Assembly: GCA_025963425.1 (NCBI GenBank)
Contig: JAOPUQ010000293.1
Span: forward strand, 1 to 11,241
Reading direction: 5' to 3'
Source of the DNA: Modestobacter sp.
GTDB taxonomy: Bacteria; Actinomycetota; Actinomycetes; Mycobacteriales; Geodermatophilaceae
DNA length: 11,241 nt
Below are positions 1 through 6,220 of the stretch, in pieces (position 1 is the stretch's first letter; each line of letters begins with the position of its first letter). A program made the translations under genes and the position numbers. Below the pieces are notes generated by a model. That model was given only the letters and a program-made list of their open reading frames with translations, was not told the DNA's origin and made no database searches.

Positions 1-596
1 CGGTGGCCGCCGCGGTCGCCGAGGGGCTGCGCCGGGAAGGTCTGGCCCTGCTGCGCTGGACCCCGGCCGCGGTCGCGCTGCGCGAACGGCTCGCGGCCGC
101 GCACGCCGGGCTCGGTGAGCCGTGGCCGGCCGTGGACGACGAGGCACTGCGGGAGGCGCTGGCCGGGAGCGCCGCGCTGTCCGCGGCCCGGAACCGCGCG
201 GACCTGACCCGGATCGACGTCGTCGGCGCCCTGCGTGCCCTGCTGCCGTGGCAGCTCGCCGGGCGGCTGGACGAGCTGGTGCCCGAGCGGGTCGAGGTGC
301 CCACCGGCTCACGGATCCGGGTCGACTACGCCGACCCGGCCGTGCCCACGGCGTCGGTACGGGTGCAGGAGGTGTTCGGCTGGACGGACGCACCGGTGGT
401 CGCCGGGCGGCCGCTGCGGTTGCAGCTGCTGTCCCCCGCGTCCCGGGTGGTGGCCACCACCGCGGACCTGGCCGGCTTCTGGGGAACCGGCTACCCCGCC
501 GTCCGCAGCGAGCTGCGTGGCCGCTACCCCCGGCACCCCTGGCCGGCGGACCCGACCACCGCCCCGGCCACCCGGCGGGTCAAGCCGCGCGGCTGA
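1..596 (+). CDS. hrpB: ATP-dependent helicase HrpB, C-terminal part (partial at left edge)
   Basis: This is the C-terminal end of a DEAH-box-type ATP-dependent helicase of the HrpB family. The reading frame is already open at base 1, so the true start lies outside the window, and about 197 residues are visible. The end of the protein carries the HrpB C-terminal signature: a FWGTGYPAVRSELRGRYPRH block followed by HPWPADP and a basic tail ending in RRVKPRG. Earlier, LRREGLALLRWTPAA and LRERLAAAH match the stretch that follows the helicase core in this family. HrpB proteins are usually around 800 residues, so roughly three quarters of the gene is missing, including the Walker and DEAH motifs. 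The cellular role of HrpB is poorly defined; RNA remodelling is assumed from its helicase superfamily. The gene converges on the PAP2 phosphatase gene. Family assignment is fairly certain. Confidence 0.85.
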   Translation, partial: VAAAVAEGLRREGLALLRWTPAAVALRERLAAAHAGLGEPWPAVDDEALREALAGSAALSAARNRADLTRIDVVGALRALLPWQLAGRLDELVPERVEVPTGSRIRVDYADPAVPTASVRVQEVFGWTDAPVVAGRPLRLQLLSPASRVVATTADLAGFWGTGYPAVRSELRGRYPRHPWPADPTTAPATRRVKPRG

Positions 597-692
597 GCGC
601 GGGGCATCGGGAGCGAGCGCCGGGACGTCGTCGGGCCGTCTGCCCACCCACCGACATCGCCCGCCCGCCGAGGACCGGCGCGGTCTACAAGG
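597..692. other. Short convergent intergenic region
   Basis: Ninety-six bases lie between the stop of hrpB (+) and the stop of the PAP2 gene (-). The only structure seen is a weak inverted repeat, CGCCG at 666-670 and CGGCG at 676-680 with a 5-nt loop, without a T-run. It may help terminate transcription but is not convincing on its own. Confidence 0.3.
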
Positions 693-1415
693 TCACGACG
701 ACGGGCTGACGCCCTCGACCGCCGCCTTTCGGCCGGAGTCTGCCCGGGTCGCCCGGGGGATGCGGGGCAGGGTCGCCGTCCACCGGTCCCGGACGGAACC
801 GGGAGCCGTCAGCGCGGCGACGACGGTGAGCACCACGCCGGCCAGCGCGTAGGAGGCCAGCACGTCGGTCAGCCAGTGGTCGCCCAGGTAGAGCCGGCTG
901 GCACCCATCGCCACGGCCGTGAGGACGGCGAGGACGACCGCTCCCGCGCGCACCGGCACCGCGCGGATGGCCCGCCACACCACCAGCGCCCCGGCACCGA
1001 CCAGCGCAGTCATGACGAGGGTGTGCGCGGAGGGGAAGCCGGAGCCGGTCTCCGGGGTCCCGAGCATGGTGGCTGTCCCCGGCCGGGCCCGGCCCACGAC
1101 GGCCTTGACCAGCTCCGCCAGCACCACGGAGCCACCGACCGCACCCGCCAACGTGACCAGGGGCCAGACCGACCGGCCCCGGACGGCGATCAGGAGCACC
1201 ACGCCGGCGACCCCGGCCGCTGCCGCGGCGTCCACCACGCTGTCGCTGACCCCGGTGAGCACGGTGGTCGCCGCGCCGGAACGGTGCCCGACCAGCCAGC
1301 GCAGCACCGGGGCATCGTCCTCGGCCAGACCCTCGCGGGTGAGCACCATGCCGAGCAGCGCCGACCAGGCGGCCAGGGACGCCAGGCACCAGGCCAGCGA
1401 CCGTCGGTCGGTCAT
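693..1415 (-). CDS. PAP2-family membrane phosphatase
   Basis: This is a 240-residue integral membrane phosphatase of the PAP2 (type 2 phosphatidic acid phosphatase) superfamily. Such enzymes remove phosphate from lipid phosphates such as phosphatidic acid, undecaprenyl diphosphate or phosphatidylglycerol phosphate. All three catalytic signatures are intact: K104-x6-R111-P112 (KAVVGRARP), P128-S-A-H131 (GFPSAHT), and S173-R174-x5-H180-x3-D184 (SRLYLGDHWLTD). The rest is hydrophobic and fits about six membrane segments, with a short basic C-terminal tail. The ATG start overlaps the stop of the upstream membrane-protein gene as ATGA (1412-1415), so the two are almost certainly co-transcribed and translationally coupled. 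That places it in the predicted regulon of the divergent two-component system. The exact substrate cannot be read from the sequence. Confidence 0.9.
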   Translation of the reverse strand: MTDRRSLAWCLASLAAWSALLGMVLTREGLAEDDAPVLRWLVGHRSGAATTVLTGVSDSVVDAAAAAGVAGVVLLIAVRGRSVWPLVTLAGAVGGSVVLAELVKAVVGRARPGTATMLGTPETGSGFPSAHTLVMTALVGAGALVVWRAIRAVPVRAGAVVLAVLTAVAMGASRLYLGDHWLTDVLASYALAGVVLTVVAALTAPGSVRDRWTATLPRIPRATRADSGRKAAVEGVSPSS

Positions 1416-2218
1416 CGCAGGCCGCCGGCGGCCTCGTCCTCGACCGGCCGCGGCCGGTCCCGCTTGCTGACCGCCAGGTAGGAGACGACGGCCAGGATGA
1501 CGACCAGGAAGACCAGGCTGGTGACCGTCGTCCCCAGGCCGAGCCCGCCGTCCGCGCGCGGCTGGGACAGCCCGTCACCGAGCGAGGCGCCCAGCGGCCG
1601 GGTGAGCACGTAGGCGATCCAGAACGTCAGGACGGCGTTGGCCCGGAACACCAGGTGGCTGACCGCGACCGCGGCGATCAGCACGGCGACGATCAGGGCG
1701 GTGGGCCAGTAGCCCAGGCCGAGCTTCTCGCCGACCAGGTCACCGACGGCGGTGCCGAGGGCGAAGGTGAACAGGATCGCGAGCCAGTAGAAGGCCTCCC
1801 GCCTGCCGGTCACGATGCTGTGGATCGACAGCGTTCCCTCCTTGGCGTACCAGGCCCAGAAGGTCGCGGCCAGGGCGACGGCGAACACGACGGTGCTCAC
1901 CACCAGGGGGACGCCGAACACGTCGGTCAGGTTGTCGGTGAGCAGCGTGCCGACGACGCTGACCAGCACGACGGTCAGCCAGTACAGCGCCGGCACGTAG
2001 CGGCGGGCCCGGAACTGCGCCGCCAGCGCAGCCAGGAAGAGCACGGTCATCACCACCGTGGTGCCGCCCAGGCCCAGCCCCAGGCCGGCCAGGAGGTCGG
2101 CGAAGGTCTCACCGACGGTGGTGGACAACACCTTGATCACCCAGAAGAACAGGGTGACCTCGGGGACCTTGCTCGCCCATGTGCGTACCGACTGCGCGCC
2201 GGTTCGGGTGCTCGTCAT
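1412..2218 (-). CDS. Four-repeat integral membrane protein (COG4705-like)
   Basis: This is a 268-residue polytopic membrane protein of unknown function. It resembles the COG4705 group of uncharacterised membrane-anchored proteins, an assignment made from memory of the family. It contains four copies of a two-helix unit. In each copy a Trp is followed exactly 10 residues later by Gly and 15 residues later by Asp: W26/G36/D41, W80/G90/D95, W145/G155/D160 and W200/G210/D215. Four acidic residues in or near membrane helices suggest a pore, ion site or sensor, but this is inference. The frame is open further upstream, but the ATG at 2218 is preferred. The hydrophobic protein begins there, and a -10-like hexamer lies 7 nt upstream with tandem GTTCAGG repeats before it. 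The C-terminus (KRDRPRPVEDEAAGG) is charged and probably cytoplasmic. It is the first gene of an operon with the PAP2 phosphatase and is divergent from the response regulator. Confidence 0.8.
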   Translation of the reverse strand: MTSTRTGAQSVRTWASKVPEVTLFFWVIKVLSTTVGETFADLLAGLGLGLGGTTVVMTVLFLAALAAQFRARRYVPALYWLTVVLVSVVGTLLTDNLTDVFGVPLVVSTVVFAVALAATFWAWYAKEGTLSIHSIVTGRREAFYWLAILFTFALGTAVGDLVGEKLGLGYWPTALIVAVLIAAVAVSHLVFRANAVLTFWIAYVLTRPLGASLGDGLSQPRADGGLGLGTTVTSLVFLVVILAVVSYLAVSKRDRPRPVEDEAAGGLR

Positions 2219-2225
2219 ACCGGCC

Positions 2226-2259
2226 AGGATCGGAGCGCGCTCCTGAACACCGCCTGAAC
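2226..2259 (-). promoter_or_regulatory. Tandem GTTCAGG response-regulator box and leaderless promoter
   Basis: Read on the minus strand, GTTCAGG occurs twice (2259-2253 and 2248-2242) with an 11-bp period, giving GTTCAGGCGGTGTTCAGG. Ten nucleotides later comes GATCCT (2231-2226), fitting the actinobacterial TANNNT-like -10 at positions 2 and 6. After 7 more nucleotides comes the ATG of the membrane-protein gene. OmpR/PhoB-type regulators commonly bind 6-7 bp direct repeats spaced by about one helical turn. The same arrangement recurs at 4390-4423, so this is probably the binding site of the adjacent response regulator. That binding is inferred. Confidence 0.72.
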
Positions 2260-2287
2260 GGTCGGCCGGCAACCGCCGGCGGTGGGG

Positions 2288-2293
2288 CACCAT
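2288..2293 (+). promoter_or_regulatory. Candidate -10 element of the response-regulator gene
   Basis: CACCAT lies exactly 7 nt before the GTG at 2301, and there is no purine-rich Shine-Dalgarno sequence. This suggests leaderless transcription of the regulator gene. No good -35 is visible; an inverted GCCGGC-AACC-GCCGGC sits at 2265-2280. The tandem GTTCAGG box at 2242-2259 lies about 30 bp upstream and could also act on this promoter. Confidence 0.4.
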
Positions 2294-2300
2294 CGGCGTC

Positions 2301-2975
2301 GTGCCCGGGGTGCTGGTGGTGGAGGACGACGCCGCGCTCCGTGCCACCGTCGCCCGGGCACTGCGGTCGCACGACCTGGACGTCACGACGGCGGACGACG
2401 GGGCGAGCGCGCTGACCGCCGCCGGCCAGGGCCCCGGCAGCCGCTTCGCCGCGGTCGTGCTGGACATCGGCCTGCCCGACTCCGACGGACGGGACGTCTG
2501 CCACGCCCTGCGCGCCCGGGGCATCGACGCGCCGGTCCTCTTCCTCACCGCACGTGACCAGCTGCACGACCTGCTGTCCGGCTACGCGGCCGGAGGCGAC
2601 GAGTACCTGACCAAGCCCTTCCACGTCCGCGAGCTGCTCGTCCGGCTGGACGTGCTGCTGCGCCACGCGGCCCGCCGTCCCCCGCCTGCGCCCGAGGTCC
2701 TGCAGGTCGACCCGGCCGGACACTCCCTGGACGGGCCGACGGGCCGCCAGCCGCTCACACCGACGGAGTTCCGGCTGCTCGCCGCCCTGATGGCCGCCAC
2801 CGGGAACGTCGTCCGCCGCCGGGAACTGGCCAGGGCCGGCTGGCCCGACGGCGCGATCGTCGCGGACAACACCCTGGACCAGTACGTCGCCCGGCTGCGC
2901 CGCAAGCTCCGGGCGGCCGGCGACCACGGCCGGACGATCGGCACCGTCGTCGGCGTCGGCTACCGCTTCCAGTGA
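2301..2975 (+). CDS. OmpR/PhoB-family response regulator
   Basis: This is a 224-residue DNA-binding response regulator. The receiver domain (about residues 1-118) has the acidic pair E8/D9/D10 after VLVV, the phosphoacceptor D55 in VVLDIGLPDSDG, T83 in FLTARD, and K105 in LTKPF, so all phosphorylation residues are present. The C-terminal winged-helix domain (about 130-224) has the typical LTPTEFRLLAALM entry, the recognition region NTLDQYVARLRRKL and the terminal VGVGYRF hairpin. GTG 2301 is chosen because the receiver strand starts immediately after it (PGVLVVEDD). The stop overlaps the kinase start as GTGA (2972-2975), so the two are co-translated. The regulator is divergent from the membrane-protein/PAP2 operon, and the tandem GTTCAGG boxes around the locus are its likely targets. 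Domain identity is secure; its stimulus and regulon are inferred. Confidence 0.95.
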   Translation: MPGVLVVEDDAALRATVARALRSHDLDVTTADDGASALTAAGQGPGSRFAAVVLDIGLPDSDGRDVCHALRARGIDAPVLFLTARDQLHDLLSGYAAGGDEYLTKPFHVRELLVRLDVLLRHAARRPPPAPEVLQVDPAGHSLDGPTGRQPLTPTEFRLLAALMAATGNVVRRRELARAGWPDGAIVADNTLDQYVARLRRKLRAAGDHGRTIGTVVGVGYRFQ

Positions 2976-4360
2976 GCGTCCCCCGCTCCCTGCCGCGGGG
3001 CCTCGCCGACTGGCTGCACGCCCGGAGCCTGCGCAGCCGGCTGTCCTGGTCGGCCTCCGCGGTGGTCGCGGTGTGGGTGCTGCTGCTGGCCGTCGGAGCG
3101 AACGTGCTCCTCGGGTCCGCCCTGGCCGGTCAGGCCGACAGCGTGCTGCAGGCCCGGGCCGAGGCGACCGCGACCACCCTGGCGGTGACCGGCGACGGAA
3201 CCGTGACGGTGGTCGAGGGCGGGAACGACCGGGCCCTCGACGTGGGCACGTGGATCATCGCCGGCGACGGCAGCGTCGTGGAGGGGCCTCCCGGCAGCTC
3301 ACCGGAGCTGGACCGCGCGGCCATCGGGCTCGCCGGGAGGGGGCAGCGGACGATCGACGTCGGGGACGACGAGGCGGTGCGGCTCTTCGCGCTGCCCGTT
3401 CGCGAGGGCGGCACGCAGGTTGCGACGGTGGTGACCAGCACCAGCCTGGCCCCCTACCGGCAGCTGGCACGCCTGGCCCTGGGCGGCAGCGTGGCGACCG
3501 CACTCCTGCTGTTGGCGGTCGTGCACCTGGTGCTGCGGGCCAACGTCGGGCGCGCGCTCCGGCCGGTGCAGCAGATGAGCGAGCAGGCCGCCCGGTGGAG
3601 CGCCGAGGACGTCGACCGTCGCTTCGGCGACCAGCGCCGTCCCGCCGAGCTCACCGAGCTCGCCGCCACCCTCGACGGTGTCCTGGACCGGCTGTCCGCG
3701 GTGCTGCGCCACGAGCAGCGGCTGACCGCGGAGCTCTCCCACGAGCTGCGCACCCCGTTGGCCCGGCTGCGCGCCGAGGTGGACCTGGCCCGCGACCGCC
3801 CGTCCGGGGCCCCCGCCGTCACCGAGGGGCTCACCGCGATCGATGCCGCCGCGCAGGACATGCAGCAGATCATCGAGACCCTGCTTCAGGCCGGCCGCGC
3901 GGGCGCCCGGACCGCGCCCGGTCGCTGCCGGCCCGCCGACGCCGTCGCCGCGCTCCTCGCCGCGAACGGCGCGACCGCCCCTCTGCCGGCCGGCATCGAC
4001 ATCGCCGTCGACGTCGACCCGGAACTGGTCGTCGGGGTGGACAGCGCCGTCCTGCAGCGACTGCTCGCGCCCGTGCTGGCCAACGCGCTGCGCTACGCAC
4101 GCACCCGGGTACGGGTGCACGGTGGCCGGGCACCGGCGGGGGGCGTCCTGGTCGTCGACGACGACGGCCCCGGGGTGGCGACCTCCGACGTCGACCGGGT
4201 GTTCGTCCCCGGCTGGCGCGCCGATCCGGCCGACGACCACCCCGGCGGCGGACTCGGCCTGGCGCTGGCCCGGCGGCTGGCCACGGCATGCGGGGGATCG
4301 ATCACCTGCCGTTCGCAGGAAGCCGGCGGCCGGTTCGAGATCACCCTGCCCCTCGGCTGA
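2972..4360 (+). CDS. Membrane sensor histidine kinase
   Basis: This is a 462-residue sensor kinase paired with the preceding response regulator. Order of parts: a short basic N-terminus, TM1 at about 26-50, an extracytoplasmic sensor domain of about 115 residues (51-165), TM2 at about 167-189, a HAMP linker at about 190-243, HisKA with the phosphoacceptor H257 in ELSHELRTPLARLR, then the ATPase domain. The ATPase motifs are all present: N-box with N371 (VLANALRYA), D-box DDDGPG with D396-D398, and G-box GGGLGLALAR from about G425. The sensor domain has no motif I recognise and no cysteines, so its signal is unknown. The GTG start overlaps the regulator stop by 4 bp. Just after its stop comes a GC-rich stretch with a weak 5-bp hairpin (4371-4385) and then the second GTTCAGG promoter. 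Family assignment is certain. Confidence 0.95.
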   Translation: MSVPRSLPRGLADWLHARSLRSRLSWSASAVVAVWVLLLAVGANVLLGSALAGQADSVLQARAEATATTLAVTGDGTVTVVEGGNDRALDVGTWIIAGDGSVVEGPPGSSPELDRAAIGLAGRGQRTIDVGDDEAVRLFALPVREGGTQVATVVTSTSLAPYRQLARLALGGSVATALLLLAVVHLVLRANVGRALRPVQQMSEQAARWSAEDVDRRFGDQRRPAELTELAATLDGVLDRLSAVLRHEQRLTAELSHELRTPLARLRAEVDLARDRPSGAPAVTEGLTAIDAAAQDMQQIIETLLQAGRAGARTAPGRCRPADAVAALLAANGATAPLPAGIDIAVDVDPELVVGVDSAVLQRLLAPVLANALRYARTRVRVHGGRAPAGGVLVVDDDGPGVATSDVDRVFVPGWRADPADDHPGGGLGLALARRLATACGGSITCRSQEAGGRFEITLPLG

Positions 4361-4389
4361 CCGGCGCCGGAGCCGCCGTCCGGCTGTGC

Positions 4390-4423
4390 GTTCAGGCCGC
4401 GTTCAGGTGCGCCGACCTACCGT
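4390..4423 (+). promoter_or_regulatory. Second tandem GTTCAGG box and leaderless promoter
   Basis: GTTCAGG occurs at 4390-4396 and again at 4401-4407, giving GTTCAGGCCGCGTTCAGG. This matches 16 of 18 positions of the site at 2242-2259. Ten nucleotides follow, then TACCGT (4418-4423), a good TANNNT -10, and 7 nt later a GTG at 4431. The geometry is identical to the membrane-protein promoter, so the same response regulator probably activates both. The downstream targets would be the 18-codon ORF and the 4-TM protein at 4612. Confidence 0.72.
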
Positions 4424-4430
4424 GCCGGAC

Positions 4431-4487
4431 GTGAGCGGCTTCGGGGGACCGACCCGGCTGATCACCACCTTCGGGCTGATCGCCTGA
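4431..4487 (+). CDS. Candidate 18-residue leaderless leader peptide
   Basis: This is a very short ORF, GTG to TGA, reading MSGFGGPTRLITTFGLIA. Its support is positional. The GTG lies exactly 7 nt after a TANNNT hexamer in a promoter whose twin at 2226-2259 places a real gene start at that same distance. In actinobacteria a transcript starting at or next to GTG is normally translated. A 6-bp hairpin begins immediately after the stop. The peptide has no run of one amino acid, so classical amino-acid attenuation is not indicated. It could be a leader peptide tuning expression of the 4612 gene, a small membrane-active peptide, or a chance ORF. Coding evidence from the residues themselves is too slight to judge. 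Confidence 0.4.
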   Translation: MSGFGGPTRLITTFGLIA

Positions 4488-4543
4488 CGGTCGTACCCGA
4501 CCGGAACGGCACACGCACGATCCTGCCGGCCCGGTTCGTTCCG
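4488..4543 (+). promoter_or_regulatory. Overlapping hairpins in the leader of the 4-TM gene
   Basis: Directly after the 18-codon ORF, CGGTCG (4488-4493) pairs with CGACCG (4498-4503) around the loop TACC. CGGAACG (4502-4508) can instead pair with CGTTCCG (4537-4543). The two helices share bases 4502-4503, so in full length they compete. This is the layout of an attenuator or translation-dependent switch, but no T-run follows and the function is a guess. The rest of the leader, 4544-4611, shows no further structure that I can support apart from a GAGG at 4600-4603 before the ATG. Confidence 0.35.
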
Positions 4544-4611
4544 TCGCGCCCGTCCGGCACGTAGCCCTTCCCCACCCGCCGCCTCAGTTCGACCGCACCC
4601 GAGGACTCGCC

Positions 4612-5004
4612 ATGACCACACGCACCGTCACCTCCTCGACCACCGTCGTGCGCGCGCTGCAGGTATCCGCGGTGCTGACGGTGGTGAGCCTGGCCTTCCA
4701 GTTCGTCACCGCCGGACAGCTGTTCCCCCAGGGAGGGCCCGAACAGCTGCACGCGGGCGGGGCGGTCGTGCTGCACGTCCTCAGCGGCCTGACGGCGATC
4801 GCCGCGGTCCAGCTCCGGCGCCGCCACGGGGCTCCCGACGGGCTCGCCGTCCTGGTGGTGGTGGTCTTCGTGGCGACCTTCGTCCAGGCCGCCACCGGCG
4901 GACGCTCGACGCTGTGGCTCCACGTGCCCGGGGCGATGGTCCTCACCGCCGGGGCCGCCTGGATGCTGGTCTGGAGCCTGAGCCTCGGTCGCTCCCTCGA
5001 CTGA
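4612..5004 (+). CDS. Small four-helix membrane protein (DUF6220-like)
   Basis: This is a 130-residue integral membrane protein of unknown function. Four hydrophobic segments are visible at about 13-35, 49-67, 77-95 and 103-123, with short polar loops. Histidines at positions 47, 55 and 104, near the ends of helices, and Gln residues in VSLAFQFVTAG and FVQAATG recall small four-helix actinobacterial proteins of the DUF6220 type, where such residues could bind heme or metal. This is only a resemblance. The ATG is preceded by a GAGG (4600-4603). No gene lies within the 250 bp upstream except the candidate leader ORF, and the only good promoter there is the GTTCAGG box. It is therefore likely a target of the adjacent two-component system. 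The gene ends 62 bp before the acetyltransferase start. Confidence 0.75.
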   Translation: MTTRTVTSSTTVVRALQVSAVLTVVSLAFQFVTAGQLFPQGGPEQLHAGGAVVLHVLSGLTAIAAVQLRRRHGAPDGLAVLVVVVFVATFVQAATGGRSTLWLHVPGAMVLTAGAAWMLVWSLSLGRSLD

Positions 5005-5028
5005 TCCGCAGCACACCGTCCCCGCGGT

Positions 5029-5066
5029 GTGTACATCCGTACACCGGCGTGCGTACGCTCGTACAC
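5029..5066 (+). promoter_or_regulatory. Tandem TetR-type operators over a leaderless promoter
   Basis: Two similar inverted repeats lie in tandem: GTGTAC-ATCC-GTACAC (5029-5044, perfect) and GCGTAC-GCTC-GTACAC (5051-5066, one mismatch). Their centres are 22 bp apart, two helical turns, so two dimers could sit on the same face. A promoter is embedded: TGTACA (5030-5035) as -35, an 18-bp spacer, TACGCT (5054-5059) as -10, then 7 nt to the ATG at 5067. Binding would block RNA polymerase. The TetR-family protein encoded second in the operon is the obvious ligand, which is an inference. Confidence 0.75.
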
Positions 5067-5639
5067 ATGACCGTGGACGCCCGGACGATGCGGGAGCGGA
5101 TGCTCGCCGGTGACCCCTACCTCGCCGACGACCCGGAGCTCGCCCGGGAGAACGCCCGCGCCCAGTCGCTGGCCCAGCACTACAACGCGATGGACCCCAC
5201 CGACGCCGCCGGCCGCCGCGCGCTGCTGGAGGACCTGCTCGCCGCCTTCGGCCCGGGCAGCGAGATCCGCCCGCCGTTCCACTGCGACTACGGCTACCGG
5301 ACCACCGTCGGTGCGCGGACCTTCGCCAACTGGGGCCTGATCAGCCTGGACGTCGCGCCGGTGACGATCGGGGACGACGTGCAGATCGGCCCGAACGTCC
5401 AGCTGCTGACCGCCACCCACCCGATCGAGCCCGGCCCGCGGCGGGACAAGTGGGAGGGCTCGAAGCCCATCGTCATCGAGGACAACGTCTGGCTGGGCGG
5501 CGGGGTGATCGTCTGCCCGGGGGTGACCATCGGCGCCGACACCGTCGTGGGCGCCGGGTCGGTGATCACCCGGGACCTGCCGGCCGGCGTCGTCGCCGTC
5601 GGCAACCCGGCCCGGGTCGTGCGCCAGATCAGCCAGTGA
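5067..5639 (+). CDS. maa: Maltose/galactoside O-acetyltransferase family enzyme
   Basis: This is a 190-residue left-handed beta-helix (hexapeptide repeat) acetyltransferase of the Maa/LacA/NodL group. These enzymes transfer acetyl from acetyl-CoA to a hydroxyl of glucose, maltose or galactosides. The N-terminal helical cap is typical (MRERMLAGDPYLADDPELARE, with H38-Y-N following). Hexapeptide repeats run from about residue 75 to 183. The catalytic His is H118 in TATHP, in the extended loop with PRRDKW. The C-terminal coil has the family sequences DNVWLGGGVIVCPGVTIG, VGAGSVI and VGNPARV. Length is normal for the family. The ATG directly follows a -10 and the tandem operators with no room for a Shine-Dalgarno sequence, so the message is probably leaderless. 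The stop overlaps the TetR start as GTGA. The exact sugar acceptor is not certain. Confidence 0.9.
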   Translation: MTVDARTMRERMLAGDPYLADDPELARENARAQSLAQHYNAMDPTDAAGRRALLEDLLAAFGPGSEIRPPFHCDYGYRTTVGARTFANWGLISLDVAPVTIGDDVQIGPNVQLLTATHPIEPGPRRDKWEGSKPIVIEDNVWLGGGVIVCPGVTIGADTVVGAGSVITRDLPAGVVAVGNPARVVRQISQ

Positions 5640-6220
5640 TCACCGGCGCGGTGGCCGGGCCCGAGCGGACGCCGGCGCCCGTCCGGCGGCACGACCCCGA
5701 GCGCCGCGACCGGCTGGTCGACGTCGCCATCGAGGTCATCGCCGAGCACGGTGTCGCCGGCACCACCCACCGGCGCATCGCCGCGGCGGCCGACGTCCCG
5801 CTGGGCTCGCTGACCTACCACTTCACCGGCCTGGAGGACCTGCGCGCCCAGGCGTTCACCCGGCACGCCGCCCGGATGGCCGCGGTGTACGAGTCGCACT
5901 TCGCCGGCGTGCGCACCCGGGAGGAACTACTGGACGCCGTCACCGACCTGGTGCACGGGAACGCCGGCGCCGACGACCGCGACTGGGCCGTGGCCTACGA
6001 GCTCCACCTCGCCGCGCTCCGCGACCCGGCGCTGCGGGAGGTCACCGAGACCTGGATGCGCGCCAGCCGGGCGGTGCTCGAGCGCATCGTCGACCCGGTC
6101 ACCGCGCGCGGCGTCGACGGCCTGATCGAGGGCCTGGTCATGCACAAGATCCTGTCCACCGGCGAGCCGCGGCGGGAGGAAACCCGGCAGATCGTCGCCC
6201 GGGTCCTCGATGTCCGCTGA
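5636..6220 (+). CDS. TetR/AcrR-family transcriptional regulator
   Basis: This is a TetR-family repressor of about 194 residues. The N-terminal DNA-binding domain is clear: RRDRLVDVAIEVIAEHGV, then the helix-turn-helix GTTHRRIAAAADVPLGSLTYHF at about 42-63 and the following FTGLEDLRAQAF helix. The C-terminal ligand domain (about 80-194) is all-helical and not assignable to a known ligand. The start is taken as GTG 5636 because it overlaps the acetyltransferase stop in a coupled GTGA junction; a GTG at 5651 is an alternative that would remove five residues. The gene sits between the enzyme and the transporter. It probably represses all three through the tandem palindromes at 5029-5066, so that a sugar-like or toxic effector would induce the cassette. 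Confidence 0.92.
   Translation: MITGAVAGPERTPAPVRRHDPERRDRLVDVAIEVIAEHGVAGTTHRRIAAAADVPLGSLTYHFTGLEDLRAQAFTRHAARMAAVYESHFAGVRTREELLDAVTDLVHGNAGADDRDWAVAYELHLAALRDPALREVTETWMRASRAVLERIVDPVTARGVDGLIEGLVMHKILSTGEPRREETRQIVARVLDVR

Noticed and set aside
2219..2548. Upstream extension of the membrane-protein frame
   Set aside because: The extension is antisense to the response regulator, is low-complexity and contains no membrane segment. A promoter fits just before ATG 2218.
3073..4434. Second plus-strand frame of 453 codons inside the histidine kinase
   Set aside because: Its product is Arg/Gly/Pro-rich without domains. The kinase frame contains TM segments, HisKA and ATPase motifs without interruption.
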